A DNA stretch of 8,631 bases, taken from assembly GCA_003563455.1 (NCBI GenBank), contig PWRV01000234.1:1-8631 (forward strand), read 5' to 3'. Of this stretch, positions 1 through 6,798 are shown piece after piece (the stretch's first letter is position 1; each line of letters starts with the position of its first letter). A model generated the notes under the pieces. It had not been told where the DNA came from and searched no databases. It saw only the letters and a program-made list of their open reading frames with translations. Position numbers and translations under genes: made by a program. The stretch is from Thioalkalivibrio sp. (GTDB lineage: Bacteria; Pseudomonadota; Gammaproteobacteria; Ectothiorhodospirales; Ectothiorhodospiraceae).

Positions 1-1441
1 CGCGGGTCTCGATCAGCACCTGCTGCGTGGGCACGTCGAGGCGCTCGACCAGGCGGCGGATCGACTCGATCTGATCCTGGGTGTCGCGCACGATCAGGGT
101 ATTGGTACGGGCATCGACCGAGACACTGCCCCGATCGGACAGGAAGGACATGCGGCGGTCCGCGCCATCACCGGTGCGAGCGCGATCACGGTCGTGGATG
201 AGCCGCCGGATCGACTCCGCCTGGGTGAAGTTCACCGAGAGGAACTCGGTACGCAGGGGCGCCAGGTCCTCCTGCTCCTTCATTGCCTCGAGTTCGCGGC
301 GCTCGCGCTCCGCGATCTCCTCGCGGGGCGCCACGTAGATCACGTTGCCGGTCATGCGCTTGTCCAGGTCGCGGACCCTCAGCACGATGTCCAGGGCCTG
401 GTCCCACGGCACGTTGTTCAGGCGCAAGGTGATGTTGCCGGTGACCGTGTCGCTGACGACGATGTTCAGGTCCGTGAAGTCCGCGAGCAGCTGCAGCACC
501 GACCGGACCTCGATATCCTGGAAGTTCAGGGAGAGTCGTTCGCCGACGAACTCTTCCCGCTCGATCCTGAGCGCCTCTTGCTCCGCCTCGGCCAGCGGCG
601 CGACCTCGATCACGAAGTTGCGGTCCGCCTGGTAGGAGAGCACGTCGTATTCGCCCGTGGTGTTGACCACCATGCGGATGCGCTCGTCCCGCTCGCGTTC
701 GGTGTCGATGCTGACCACCGGTGTCGCGAAATCGACCACGTTCAGGCGCCGAATCAGGTCGTCGTCCATCAGCACGCGCGGGAACACGACCTCAACGCGC
801 CCGGCCTGCTCCTGCACCTCGACCGTGACGCCCGGACGCGAGAGTTCCACCAGCACGCGGCCCTGGCCTTCATCACCGCGGCGGAAATCGATATCCATGA
901 TCTCCGGGGGCCGCGCACTGCGAACGCCCGCGCGACCCGGCGCGGGCTCTGCCTCGGCCGCGGCACGCGGCTCGGGGGGGGCCGCAACGGGCTCCGCGCG
1001 GGCCACCCCGGGGCCGACCGTGAGGATCAGGTTGTTGCCCTCGACCCGGCTACGGTAGTCCGAACTCTGCCTCAGGTTCACGACCACCCGCGTCCGCTCT
1101 CCGGCCTCGACGGCAGTGAGGGACTCCAGGGGGCCAACGTTCAGCTCGGTGGTTCGGGCCGCCATGCGGTTCGAAACCCCCGGCAGATCGAGCGCAAGGC
1201 GCGGGGGAGAATCGACGGCGAAGATGCTGGGGTCAGGGGGAACGTCGGAGAACTGGAGGGAAAGCTGCGTCTGGCCGGAACCGAGCCCAGTGGCTCTCAC
1301 GTCCCGAAGTTCCTGTGCCGACAACGGCGCAGCCGCGGAAAGGGCCAGGCTTGCCAGCCAGAGCAGCACCGCTCCCGTTGCGCGCCATTGCGTGCGCGCC
1401 TGGCGCGTCGTGCCAGACGTGCTGTCACATTCCACGTTCAT
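1..1441 (-). CDS. pilQ: PilQ, type IV pilus secretin (N-terminal 480 codons, cut by window edge)
   Basis: PilQ forms the outer-membrane secretin ring through which the type IV pilus is extruded and retracted. My translation from the ATG at 1441 stays open to the left edge. It shows a signal peptide with an unusually long n-region (hydrophobic core about residues 23-40, likely cleavage after the SA at 41-42). Two AMIN-like beta domains that would bind peptidoglycan follow (about 45-140 and 180-282), separated by an Ala/Pro-rich linker (145-180). Next are the STN/N0 domain (302-370, beginning RLSLNFQDIEVRSVLQLLAD) and the start of the N1 secretin domain (395-480, with VDARTNTLIVRDT and LVERLDVPTQQVLIETR). 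The C-terminal secretin barrel lies outside the window. The gene starts 21 bases after pilP, behind an AGGGGGGG Shine-Dalgarno with a 7-base spacer, and is the last pil gene of the operon. A run of eight C on the coding strand (974-981) lies in the linker. Family identity is firm; domain limits are approximate. Confidence 0.96.
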   Translation of the reverse strand, partial: MNVECDSTSGTTRQARTQWRATGAVLLWLASLALSAAAPLSAQELRDVRATGLGSGQTQLSLQFSDVPPDPSIFAVDSPPRLALDLPGVSNRMAARTTELNVGPLESLTAVEAGERTRVVVNLRQSSDYRSRVEGNNLILTVGPGVARAEPVAAPPEPRAAAEAEPAPGRAGVRSARPPEIMDIDFRRGDEGQGRVLVELSRPGVTVEVQEQAGRVEVVFPRVLMDDDLIRRLNVVDFATPVVSIDTERERDERIRMVVNTTGEYDVLSYQADRNFVIEVAPLAEAEQEALRIEREEFVGERLSLNFQDIEVRSVLQLLADFTDLNIVVSDTVTGNITLRLNNVPWDQALDIVLRVRDLDKRMTGNVIYVAPREEIAERERRELEAMKEQEDLAPLRTEFLSVNFTQAESIRRLIHDRDRARTGDGADRRMSFLSDRGSVSVDARTNTLIVRDTQDQIESIRRLVERLDVPTQQVLIETR

Positions 1442-1456
1442 GCCTGTACCCCCCCT
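1442..1456 (-). promoter_or_regulatory. pilQ ribosome binding site in a seven-G run
   Basis: On the minus strand, A plus seven G (1456-1449) lies 7 bases before the pilQ ATG. This is the only intergenic gap in the pil operon, so pilQ has its own strong ribosome binding site rather than relying on stop/start overlap. That would suit a secretin subunit needed in more copies than PilM-P. The need for higher expression is an inference. Confidence 0.7.
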
Positions 1457-1462
1457 GAGATG

Positions 1463-2002
1463 TCATTCCGTCAACGCGATGGAGTTCTCGCGCTCCATGT
1501 ACCCACCGAAGGCATCCGGAACCACTTCAACCAGGCGAATCGACCGCGGGGTGATCTCGGTGATACGTCCGAAATTCTGCCCCATGTGATTGCCCGCGGT
1601 CACCGACTGGATCGTGCGGTCCGGCGTTCTTACCAGAGCATAGCGTACACCTTCCTGCTCCAGCGAGCCCACCATGCGCAGCGAATCCAGCGGGAAGCTC
1701 TCAAGCGGCTCGCGCGGCCGGTCGAAATCGACATCCACTTCACCGGGAATGCCGACGGGTTCCGCGGGAAGCGGGCGGGCGATCACGGTGGAGTCGAACG
1801 GCGAACGTTCGTGTCCGGGGTAGAGGAACGGTTCGTGCGGCTCGACCGTTGGCATGGGCTCGATGTCGCCGCCGGGCCGTGCCATCACATCATCGATGTA
1901 CTGCTCCAGATCGGAAGTGTCGCGCTGGCACCCGGTGAGGGTCAGTACGACCGCTGCAGTCAGGATCACGAACCACGGGAGGGAAACGCCACGGGTGACC
2001 AT
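1463..2002 (-). CDS. pilP: PilP, type IV pilus assembly lipoprotein
   Basis: PilP is an inner-membrane lipoprotein that joins the PilNO heterodimer to the N0 domain of the PilQ secretin across the periplasm. The protein starts MVTRGVSLPWF and has a lipoprotein signal peptide with lipobox LTGC, giving lipidated Cys25. A flexible, acidic and Pro-rich stretch follows (about 30-100), then the compact beta-domain typical of PilP (about 100-175: PLESFPLDSLRMVG, GVRYALVRTPDRTIQSVTAGNHMG, RITEITPRSIRLVEVV). At 179 residues it is of usual family length. I chose the ATG at 2002-2000. It overlaps the pilO stop by one base (TGATG) and has GGAGG 7 bases upstream. A TTG one codon earlier (2005) is in frame but is a weaker candidate. 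The gene sits between pilO and pilQ. Confidence 0.95.
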   Translation of the reverse strand: MVTRGVSLPWFVILTAAVVLTLTGCQRDTSDLEQYIDDVMARPGGDIEPMPTVEPHEPFLYPGHERSPFDSTVIARPLPAEPVGIPGEVDVDFDRPREPLESFPLDSLRMVGSLEQEGVRYALVRTPDRTIQSVTAGNHMGQNFGRITEITPRSIRLVEVVPDAFGGYMERENSIALTE

Positions 2003-2583
2003 CAACCTTCCTCCAGGTAGCGGTAGGTCCGGGCCACCGCGTCCATCAGCAAATCACTGTCCGATTCGCCAGGCCGAATGAAGACATTGTGCACCGTAAC
2101 AATGCGAGGCATTGCAGAGACACCGCTGACGAACTCGGCAAGCTCCTCGTAGGTACCGCGCAACCGCAGCTGAATCGGGACGTCGGCGTAGAAGGTCTGG
2201 TTGACCTCGGGCCTTGGCTGGAAGAGTTCGATCTCCAGGCCCACCGTAAGGGCCGTCTGGGAGATGTCGACCAGCAGGCTCGGGATCTCGGCAGTGCTCG
2301 GCAGGAGCTGCAACAGCGAGGCGAACATGCGCTCGATCTCTTCGAGCTGCGCCTCGTAGGCTGGCAGGTTGGCCGCCCGGCTCTGCTTTTCCTCGAACTC
2401 GGCGCGCAGCTGGGTTTCGAGACGCTCGCCACGCTCGAGCACCTCCATCTGGTCCTTGATCAGGAACCAGTAGCCCGCCCCGAGCAGGGCCCCGATAATC
2501 AGCACGACGATGAAGCCCTTGACGATTCCGGGCGCCTCGCCAAGGTTCTGCAGGTCGACTTCGTTGATCGCTTTCCAGTCCAT
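2002..2583 (-). CDS. pilO: PilO, type IV pilus inner-membrane alignment protein
   Basis: PilO is a bitopic inner-membrane protein that pairs with PilN through coiled coils and ferredoxin-like periplasmic domains. It helps couple the cytoplasmic motor platform to PilP and PilQ. The 193-residue protein has a short cytoplasmic N-terminus (DWKAINEVDLQNLGEAPG) and one transmembrane helix at about 22-42 (VKGFIVVLIIGALLGAGYWFL). A charged coiled-coil segment spans about 45-95 (KDQMEVLERGERLETQLRA and on), and a mixed alpha/beta periplasmic domain runs to the end (IPSLLVDISQTALTVGLEIELF, PIQLRLRGTYEELAEFVSGV, PRIVTVHNV). Its ATG (2583-2581) overlaps the pilN TAA by one base, and an AGAGGGGG Shine-Dalgarno lies inside the pilN 3' end. 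Length, topology and position between pilN and pilP all fit the family. Confidence 0.95.
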   Translation of the reverse strand: MDWKAINEVDLQNLGEAPGIVKGFIVVLIIGALLGAGYWFLIKDQMEVLERGERLETQLRAEFEEKQSRAANLPAYEAQLEEIERMFASLLQLLPSTAEIPSLLVDISQTALTVGLEIELFQPRPEVNQTFYADVPIQLRLRGTYEELAEFVSGVSAMPRIVTVHNVFIRPGESDSDLLMDAVARTYRYLEEG

Positions 2584-3158
2584 TACGAGGCCCCCTCTTC
2601 TGTCTCCTCGTTCGCCGCCGGCCGTGTCTGCTCGGCTTCGAGCCGGAAGTCACGCACCTGCAGCGGACCCTCCTGGCGGGTCTCGATGATCTGCAGTGCC
2701 GGCTCCTCCAGCCACGGGGAGTCCTCGAAGCGGCGCATCAGGGCCGAGATGCGGGCGTTGGACTCGGCGAGGCCCACCAGCCTGATGCGTTCACCCTCCT
2801 GTCGAAGTTCGCGGAAGAAGGTGCCCTCGGGGAGGGTCGTCACCATCTGGTCGAAGAGGTGCACCGCTTCGGGCCGGCTGGCCTGCAGGGTCTGAATCAC
2901 TTCGATACGGTCGATAACCGCCTGCCGCTGCTGATCCAGCTCCTGGATCCGCGCGATCTGGCGGTCCAGCGCGCGGATCTCCGTCTGCAGCATCTGATTG
3001 CGCGTATCCTGGTGGTCGATCAGAAGATTTACGTAGGCTTGCGCACCGAAAACGAGGCCGGCTCCGACAAGCGCGGCGACCCCGAGCATCGCGTAGAACT
3101 GCTTGCGGCGCTCGGCACGGCGCTGTTCCCGCCACGGCAACAGGTTGATGTAGATCAT
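2583..3158 (-). CDS. pilN: PilN, type IV pilus inner-membrane protein binding PilM
   Basis: PilN is a bitopic inner-membrane protein whose short cytoplasmic tail docks into a groove of PilM and whose periplasmic domain pairs with PilO. The 191-residue protein opens with the diagnostic tail motif INLLPWREQRR (residues 4-14), the known PilM-binding segment of the family. A transmembrane helix follows at about 24-46 (MLGVAALVGAGLVFGAQAYV), then a long coiled coil at about 50-90 (IRALDRQIARIQELDQQRQ). The ferredoxin-like periplasmic domain contains LPEGTFFRELRQEGERIRLVG and runs to a hydrophilic, Glu-rich C-terminus. The start ATG overlaps the pilM TGA by four bases (ATGA), indicating translational coupling. 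Two alternate-frame readings across this region are shadows. Confidence 0.96.
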   Translation of the reverse strand: MIYINLLPWREQRRAERRKQFYAMLGVAALVGAGLVFGAQAYVNLLIDHQDTRNQMLQTEIRALDRQIARIQELDQQRQAVIDRIEVIQTLQASRPEAVHLFDQMVTTLPEGTFFRELRQEGERIRLVGLAESNARISALMRRFEDSPWLEEPALQIIETRQEGPLQVRDFRLEAEQTRPAANEETEEGAS

Positions 3159-4222
3159 CCCACGAACCCCCGCATGGCCAGGCCGCAGGCCGTCAGCGTG
3201 GCCGGCGCGTCATTGAGGAAGCGCTGCCGGTTCACCCGGCGCGCAACGGGCATCCCCCGGAACGGATCGGCGATCAGCACCGGCGTGCCGGTGACCTCCT
3301 CGAGTTGCTCGTCGATGCCCGCGATGGAGGCGCAGCCGCCACCGAGGAAGATCTGGTCGATGGTGTCCTGGGGCCGGGTCACATAGAAATACTGCAGCAG
3401 CCGCTGGACCTGGTCCATCATGCGTTCCTTGAAGGGCTCCAGCACCGACACGGCATAGTCGGGCGGCAGTTCGCCGTGAATCTTGGCATTGCCCGCCTGC
3501 TGCATGTCCATGTCGTAGCGGCGCATGATCTCCTCGGTGAGGAGCCGGCCGCCGAAGTCCTGCTCGCGCGTGTAGATAACGCCCTGCTCCTGGCTCATCA
3601 CGTAGACGCTGGTCACCTGCGCGCCGACGTCCACCACCGCGACGATCGGCTTCTGTTCGCGGTCCGGAAGCTGGTCCAGCAGCAGCGACGACGCATTCTC
3701 CACCGCGTAGGCCTCGACATCGACGAGGTCTGCGGTCAGATTCGCCGCCTCCGCGATCGCGACCCGCGACTGGACGTGCTCCTTGCGCGACGCCACCACC
3801 AGCACGTCCAGCAGCTCCGGGTTCGCCTGGTTCTTGCCCAGGACCTGGAAGTCGATACTGACGTCCTCGATGTTGTACGGAATGTACTGGTCCGCCTCGA
3901 CGCTGACCTGCCCCTCGAGCTCGGCCTCGCTCAGGCTGCTGGAAAGCCGGAGGGTTCGCGTGATGATCGTCGACGACGGCACCGCCATCGCGCAGTGCCT
4001 CAGACGCGTTCCGGAGCGTTTCACCGCGCGCTCGAGGGCGGCGCCGATGGCCCCCGCATCGCGGCATTCCTTGTCGACCACCGCGCCTTCCGGAAGCGGT
4101 TCCACGGCGAAGGCCTCGACCTTGTAGCCGCTGCCACTGCGACTCAGTTCTAGAACCTTGATCGCGGCAGCGCTGAAATCGACCCCGAGCAAAGCCTGGC
4201 GCTTTTTCCCCAGTCCTAGCAC
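3155..4222 (-). CDS. pilM: PilM, actin-like cytoplasmic protein of the type IV pilus machine
   Basis: PilM is an actin/FtsA-like ATP-binding protein on the cytoplasmic face. It binds the PilN tail and links the PilNOP complex to the motor ATPases and platform. The 355-residue protein shows the actin-fold nucleotide loops: phosphate-1 in LLGVDFSAAAIKVLELSRSG (11-30), phosphate-2 in VVDVGAQVTSVYV (197-209) and the adenosine motif FLGGGCASIAGI (292-303). The segment VEADQYIPYNIEDVSIDFQV (108-127) is typical of the PilM SHS2-type (1C) subdomain. The length is normal for the family. The start is a GTG (4222-4220). It is preferred because the product then opens MLGLGKK, like other PilM proteins, and because AGGGGGG lies 4 bases upstream. 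pilM is the first gene of the operon and is divergent from mrcA, an arrangement common in gammaproteobacteria. Confidence 0.96.
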   Translation of the reverse strand: MLGLGKKRQALLGVDFSAAAIKVLELSRSGSGYKVEAFAVEPLPEGAVVDKECRDAGAIGAALERAVKRSGTRLRHCAMAVPSSTIITRTLRLSSSLSEAELEGQVSVEADQYIPYNIEDVSIDFQVLGKNQANPELLDVLVVASRKEHVQSRVAIAEAANLTADLVDVEAYAVENASSLLLDQLPDREQKPIVAVVDVGAQVTSVYVMSQEQGVIYTREQDFGGRLLTEEIMRRYDMDMQQAGNAKIHGELPPDYAVSVLEPFKERMMDQVQRLLQYFYVTRPQDTIDQIFLGGGCASIAGIDEQLEEVTGTPVLIADPFRGMPVARRVNRQRFLNDAPATLTACGLAMRGFVG

Positions 4223-4253
4223 ACTGCCCCCCTGATGTTCGCGTGCCGCAGGG

Positions 4254-4282
4254 CTTATACTATAGCCGTTCCCTGCTGTTTA
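4254..4282 (-). promoter_or_regulatory. Candidate sigma-70 promoter for pilMNOPQ
   Basis: On the minus strand, TAAACA (4282-4277; 4 of 6 matches to the -35 consensus) is followed after exactly 17 bases by TATAAG (4259-4254; 5 of 6 matches to -10). The start of transcription would fall near 4247, leaving a leader of about 25 bases that contains the pilM Shine-Dalgarno. A second possible -10, TATAGT (4265-4260), overlaps but has no good -35. No sigma-54 motif of the form used by pilA promoters was seen. This rests on pattern matching only. Confidence 0.5.
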
Positions 4283-4307
4283 CACGTATTTACCGTTCGA
4301 TGATAGT
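4279..4307 (+). promoter_or_regulatory. Candidate sigma-70 promoter for mrcA
   Basis: TTTACA (4279-4284; 5 of 6 matches to the -35 consensus) is followed after exactly 17 bases by GATAGT (4302-4307; 4 of 6 matches to -10). Transcription would start near 4314, giving a leader of about 65 bases before the mrcA ATG. The -35 box shares four bases with the -35 of the opposing pilM promoter, so RNA polymerase could probably not occupy both at once. This rests on pattern matching only. Confidence 0.5.
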
Positions 4308-4325
4308 CCGCTTTAACAGGTCGTC

Positions 4326-4338
4326 GCAAGCGGCTTGC
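4326..4338. promoter_or_regulatory. Perfect dyad in the mrcA leader (possible operator or hairpin)
   Basis: The sequence GCAAGC-G-GCTTGC is a perfect inverted repeat with 6-base arms around one central base. It lies just downstream of the predicted mrcA transcription start (about 4314) and 40 bases before the start codon. It could be a binding site for a dimeric repressor or a small RNA hairpin. I cannot assign a regulator. A 13-base palindrome may also arise by chance in GC-rich DNA, although this one falls in the only non-coding stretch between pilM and mrcA. Confidence 0.35.
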
Positions 4339-4370
4339 TCATCGTCTCAAATTCCTGTTCGAACCCAAAC

Positions 4371-4400
4371 ATGACGCCATGCCACTCCTACTCCGTGTAA
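4371..4400 (+). other. Nine-codon upstream ORF overlapping the mrcA start
   Basis: An ATG at 4371 opens a reading frame of nine codons (MTPCHSYSV) ending in TAA at 4398-4400. It is out of frame with mrcA, whose ATG lies inside it at 4379. Neither ATG has a recognisable Shine-Dalgarno sequence in the preceding bases. It could affect mrcA initiation by ribosome competition or re-initiation, or it may be meaningless. No protein function is proposed. Confidence 0.2.
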
Positions 4401-6790
4401 TCCTCGCGCTTCTGTCCCTTGCCGTGGGCGCGGGCATGGCCGCGATCGCCGTCTTTCTGGGTCTATATCTTTACTATGCACCAGGGCTACCCGCCGTCGA
4501 CTCGCTGCGCGAGGTGCGGCTGCAAACCCCGATGCAGGTCTACACCGCCGACGGCCGGCTGATCGGCGAATTCGCCGAGCAGCGCCGCGAGCCCGTTGCC
4601 GTTTCCGAGATGCCGGAACGCCTGCTCCAGGCCTTCGTCGCGGCCGAGGACGAGCGTTTCTACCGACACCGCGGGGTGGACCCGCTAGGCCTGCTGCGTG
4701 CCGGCATCCACGTCTTCAGCACCGGCGAGCGCACACAGGGCGGCAGCACAATCACCATGCAGCTTGCGAGAAATTTCTTCCTGACCCGCGAGCGAACCTA
4801 TGAACGCAAGCTCCGGGAGATCTTCCTCGCGCTGCAGATCGAACGCGAGCTGACCAAGGACGAGATCATCGAGCTCTACCTGAACAAGATCTTCCTCGGG
4901 CAGCGCGCCTACGGTGTCTCTGCAGCCGCCAGAGTCTATTTCGGCCGCGACCTCGAAGAACTTGAGCTCGATCAGATCGCGATCCTTGCGGCATTGCCCA
5001 AGGCGCCCTCCACCACCAACCCGATCACCAGTCCCGAACGTGCCCAGAACCGGCGCAACTACGTGCTGCGGCGCATGCTTCAGCTCGACATGATCACTTC
5101 CGAGGAACACGCGGATGCGGTCGCGCGGCCGGTGCTGGGCCGGCGCCATGCGACCACGACCGAAGTGGATGCCCACTGGGTCGCGGAGGCCGCGCGCCAG
5201 ATCGTGGTGAACCTCTGGGGTGACGATGCCTACGTTCGCGGTCTGCGCATCTACACGACCCTCGACGGCGATGCACAGGAAGCGGCGAACGCGGCCCTGC
5301 GCGACGGCCTGATCGCCTACGACCAGCGCCACGGGTACCGCGGTCCCGAAATGCGCCTCGAGGGCACCGTGGTCGACGACCCCGATGCCCGCAGGCAGGT
5401 CCTCGCGGAAATGGGTGCCAGTGGGCGCCTGCTGTTCCCGGCAGTGGTGGTCGAATCGGACGCGGAGGGCGTGCTGGTGGACGGCGCCGGAGTCGGCGAG
5501 CACCGCCTCGCGGGCGAGGCCCTCGCCTGGGCGAGACCGTCCGGGACCTCCGTGTCCGACTGGCTCCGGCGGGGCGACGTGGTGCGCATTCAGCCCACCA
5601 CCGAGGGCGACTGGCGACTCAGCCAGGTCCCGGAGGTCACCGGCGCGGTCGTCGCCCAGGCACCCGGAGACGGCGCGATCCTGGCGCTGGCGGGCGGCTT
5701 CGACTTCTTCGAGAACCGGTTCAACCGTGCGCTGCAGGCCGAGCGACAGCCCGGTTCGGCGTTCAAGCCGCTGCTGTATGCACTGGCGCTGCAGGACGGC
5801 ATGATGCCGACCAGCACCGTGATGGACGCACCGCTGGTCCTCGGGGACCCCGCGCTGGGCGCGGAGTGGCGTCCGGAGAACTACTCGCGCAGCTTCCGCG
5901 GCGCCACAACCCTGCGGGAGGCGCTGGCCAGTTCGCTCAACCTCGCCTCGATCCGCCTGCTGAATACCATCGGCGTGGAGAAGATCCATGCGGATCTCGG
6001 CCGCTTCGGATTGCGCCTCGCACAGCACCCGCGGACCCTGTCGATGGCGCTGGGCAGCGGATCCCTGACCCCGGTCGAGATGAACAACGCCTACATCCCC
6101 TTCGCCAACGGCGGGCGCCTCACCACGCCGTGGCTGATCGCCCGCATCGAGGCGGTCGACGGCACGCTGCTCTACCAGGCGCCGACCGAGCGCGCCTGCC
6201 CGGCGCCCTGCGACGACCCCGCCGGCCAGCAGCTCGAGCTCGCTGCCGCCCACGGTCCATTGCAGTTCGCCGAACCGGTCCCGACACTGGAGCCGGGAAT
6301 CGCCTGGCAGATGAGCCAGATGCTGGGCGGTGTAATCCGCTCCGGCACCGGACGCCGCGCGCTGGAACTGGGGCGGGACGACCTGGCCGGCAAGACCGGC
6401 ACCACCAATTCCTACCGCGATGCGTGGTTCGTGGGCTTCAACGCCGAGATGGCAACGACCGCGTGGATCGGTTTCGACGACAACCGCGAGCTCGGTTCGC
6501 GCGAGACCGGCGCCCGCGCCGCGCTGCCGATCTGGATGGGGTTCATGCAGCGTGCGCTGGCCGGCACGCCGGAGGCTCCGATCGAGCGCCCCGAGGACCT
6601 GGTCGAGGTGGCCCTGCTCCCGGAGACCGGGCAGCGCACCACCGACGACGATCCGCGTGGCCGCCGGGAGTGGCTGCTCCCGGAACAGATACCGGAACGC
6701 AGCGCGAGCATTCCCGCTGTTACTGACGACCCGGAAACCGGGGAAAACCGCAGTCCCCGCATCGAATCCCAACCCGAATTCATCTTCTGA
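4379..6790 (+). CDS. mrcA: Penicillin-binding protein 1A, bifunctional transglycosylase/transpeptidase
   Basis: This class A PBP (mrcA, also called ponA) polymerises lipid II into glycan strands and cross-links stem peptides on the periplasmic face of the inner membrane. The 803 residues show an N-terminal membrane anchor (about 5-33). The GT51 glycosyltransferase domain (about 50-225) carries FVAAEDERFYRHRG (catalytic Glu90), GGSTITMQLARNFFL (121-135) and ELYLNKIFLGQRAYG (165-179). An OB-like insert follows (about 318-420). The transpeptidase domain has SAFK with Ser460 as acylation residue, SSLN (518-521) and KTGT (672-675), so both activities look intact. A hydrophilic, proline-containing tail follows (about 745-803). 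Two cysteines, 607 and 611, sit in a loop of the transpeptidase domain. The ATG at 4379 is the only usual start before an in-frame TAG at 4304, although no Shine-Dalgarno is evident. It is divergent from pilM and followed closely by an orphan gene. Confidence 0.97.
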   Translation: MPLLLRVILALLSLAVGAGMAAIAVFLGLYLYYAPGLPAVDSLREVRLQTPMQVYTADGRLIGEFAEQRREPVAVSEMPERLLQAFVAAEDERFYRHRGVDPLGLLRAGIHVFSTGERTQGGSTITMQLARNFFLTRERTYERKLREIFLALQIERELTKDEIIELYLNKIFLGQRAYGVSAAARVYFGRDLEELELDQIAILAALPKAPSTTNPITSPERAQNRRNYVLRRMLQLDMITSEEHADAVARPVLGRRHATTTEVDAHWVAEAARQIVVNLWGDDAYVRGLRIYTTLDGDAQEAANAALRDGLIAYDQRHGYRGPEMRLEGTVVDDPDARRQVLAEMGASGRLLFPAVVVESDAEGVLVDGAGVGEHRLAGEALAWARPSGTSVSDWLRRGDVVRIQPTTEGDWRLSQVPEVTGAVVAQAPGDGAILALAGGFDFFENRFNRALQAERQPGSAFKPLLYALALQDGMMPTSTVMDAPLVLGDPALGAEWRPENYSRSFRGATTLREALASSLNLASIRLLNTIGVEKIHADLGRFGLRLAQHPRTLSMALGSGSLTPVEMNNAYIPFANGGRLTTPWLIARIEAVDGTLLYQAPTERACPAPCDDPAGQQLELAAAHGPLQFAEPVPTLEPGIAWQMSQMLGGVIRSGTGRRALELGRDDLAGKTGTTNSYRDAWFVGFNAEMATTAWIGFDDNRELGSRETGARAALPIWMGFMQRALAGTPEAPIERPEDLVEVALLPETGQRTTDDDPRGRREWLLPEQIPERSASIPAVTDDPETGENRSPRIESQPEFIF

Positions 6791-6798
6791 ACCGGCCG

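Noticed and set aside
2003..2005. TTG as the pilP start
   Set aside because: The adjacent ATG at 2002-2000 overlaps the pilO stop in the same TGATG style as the other junctions and has a better-spaced GGAGG.
194..2020. 608-codon open frame on the plus strand across pilQ and pilP
   Set aside because: It is antisense to two well-recognised pil genes and is rich in His, Arg, Asp and Gln, as expected for the complement of GC-rich coding DNA. It has no recognisable domain.
4254..4265. TATACT/TATAGT overlapping elements as -10 boxes
   Set aside because: TATACT on the plus strand and TATAGT on the minus strand both lack an acceptable -35 at 16-18 bases. The TTTACA/GATAGT and TAAACA/TATAAG pairs are better.
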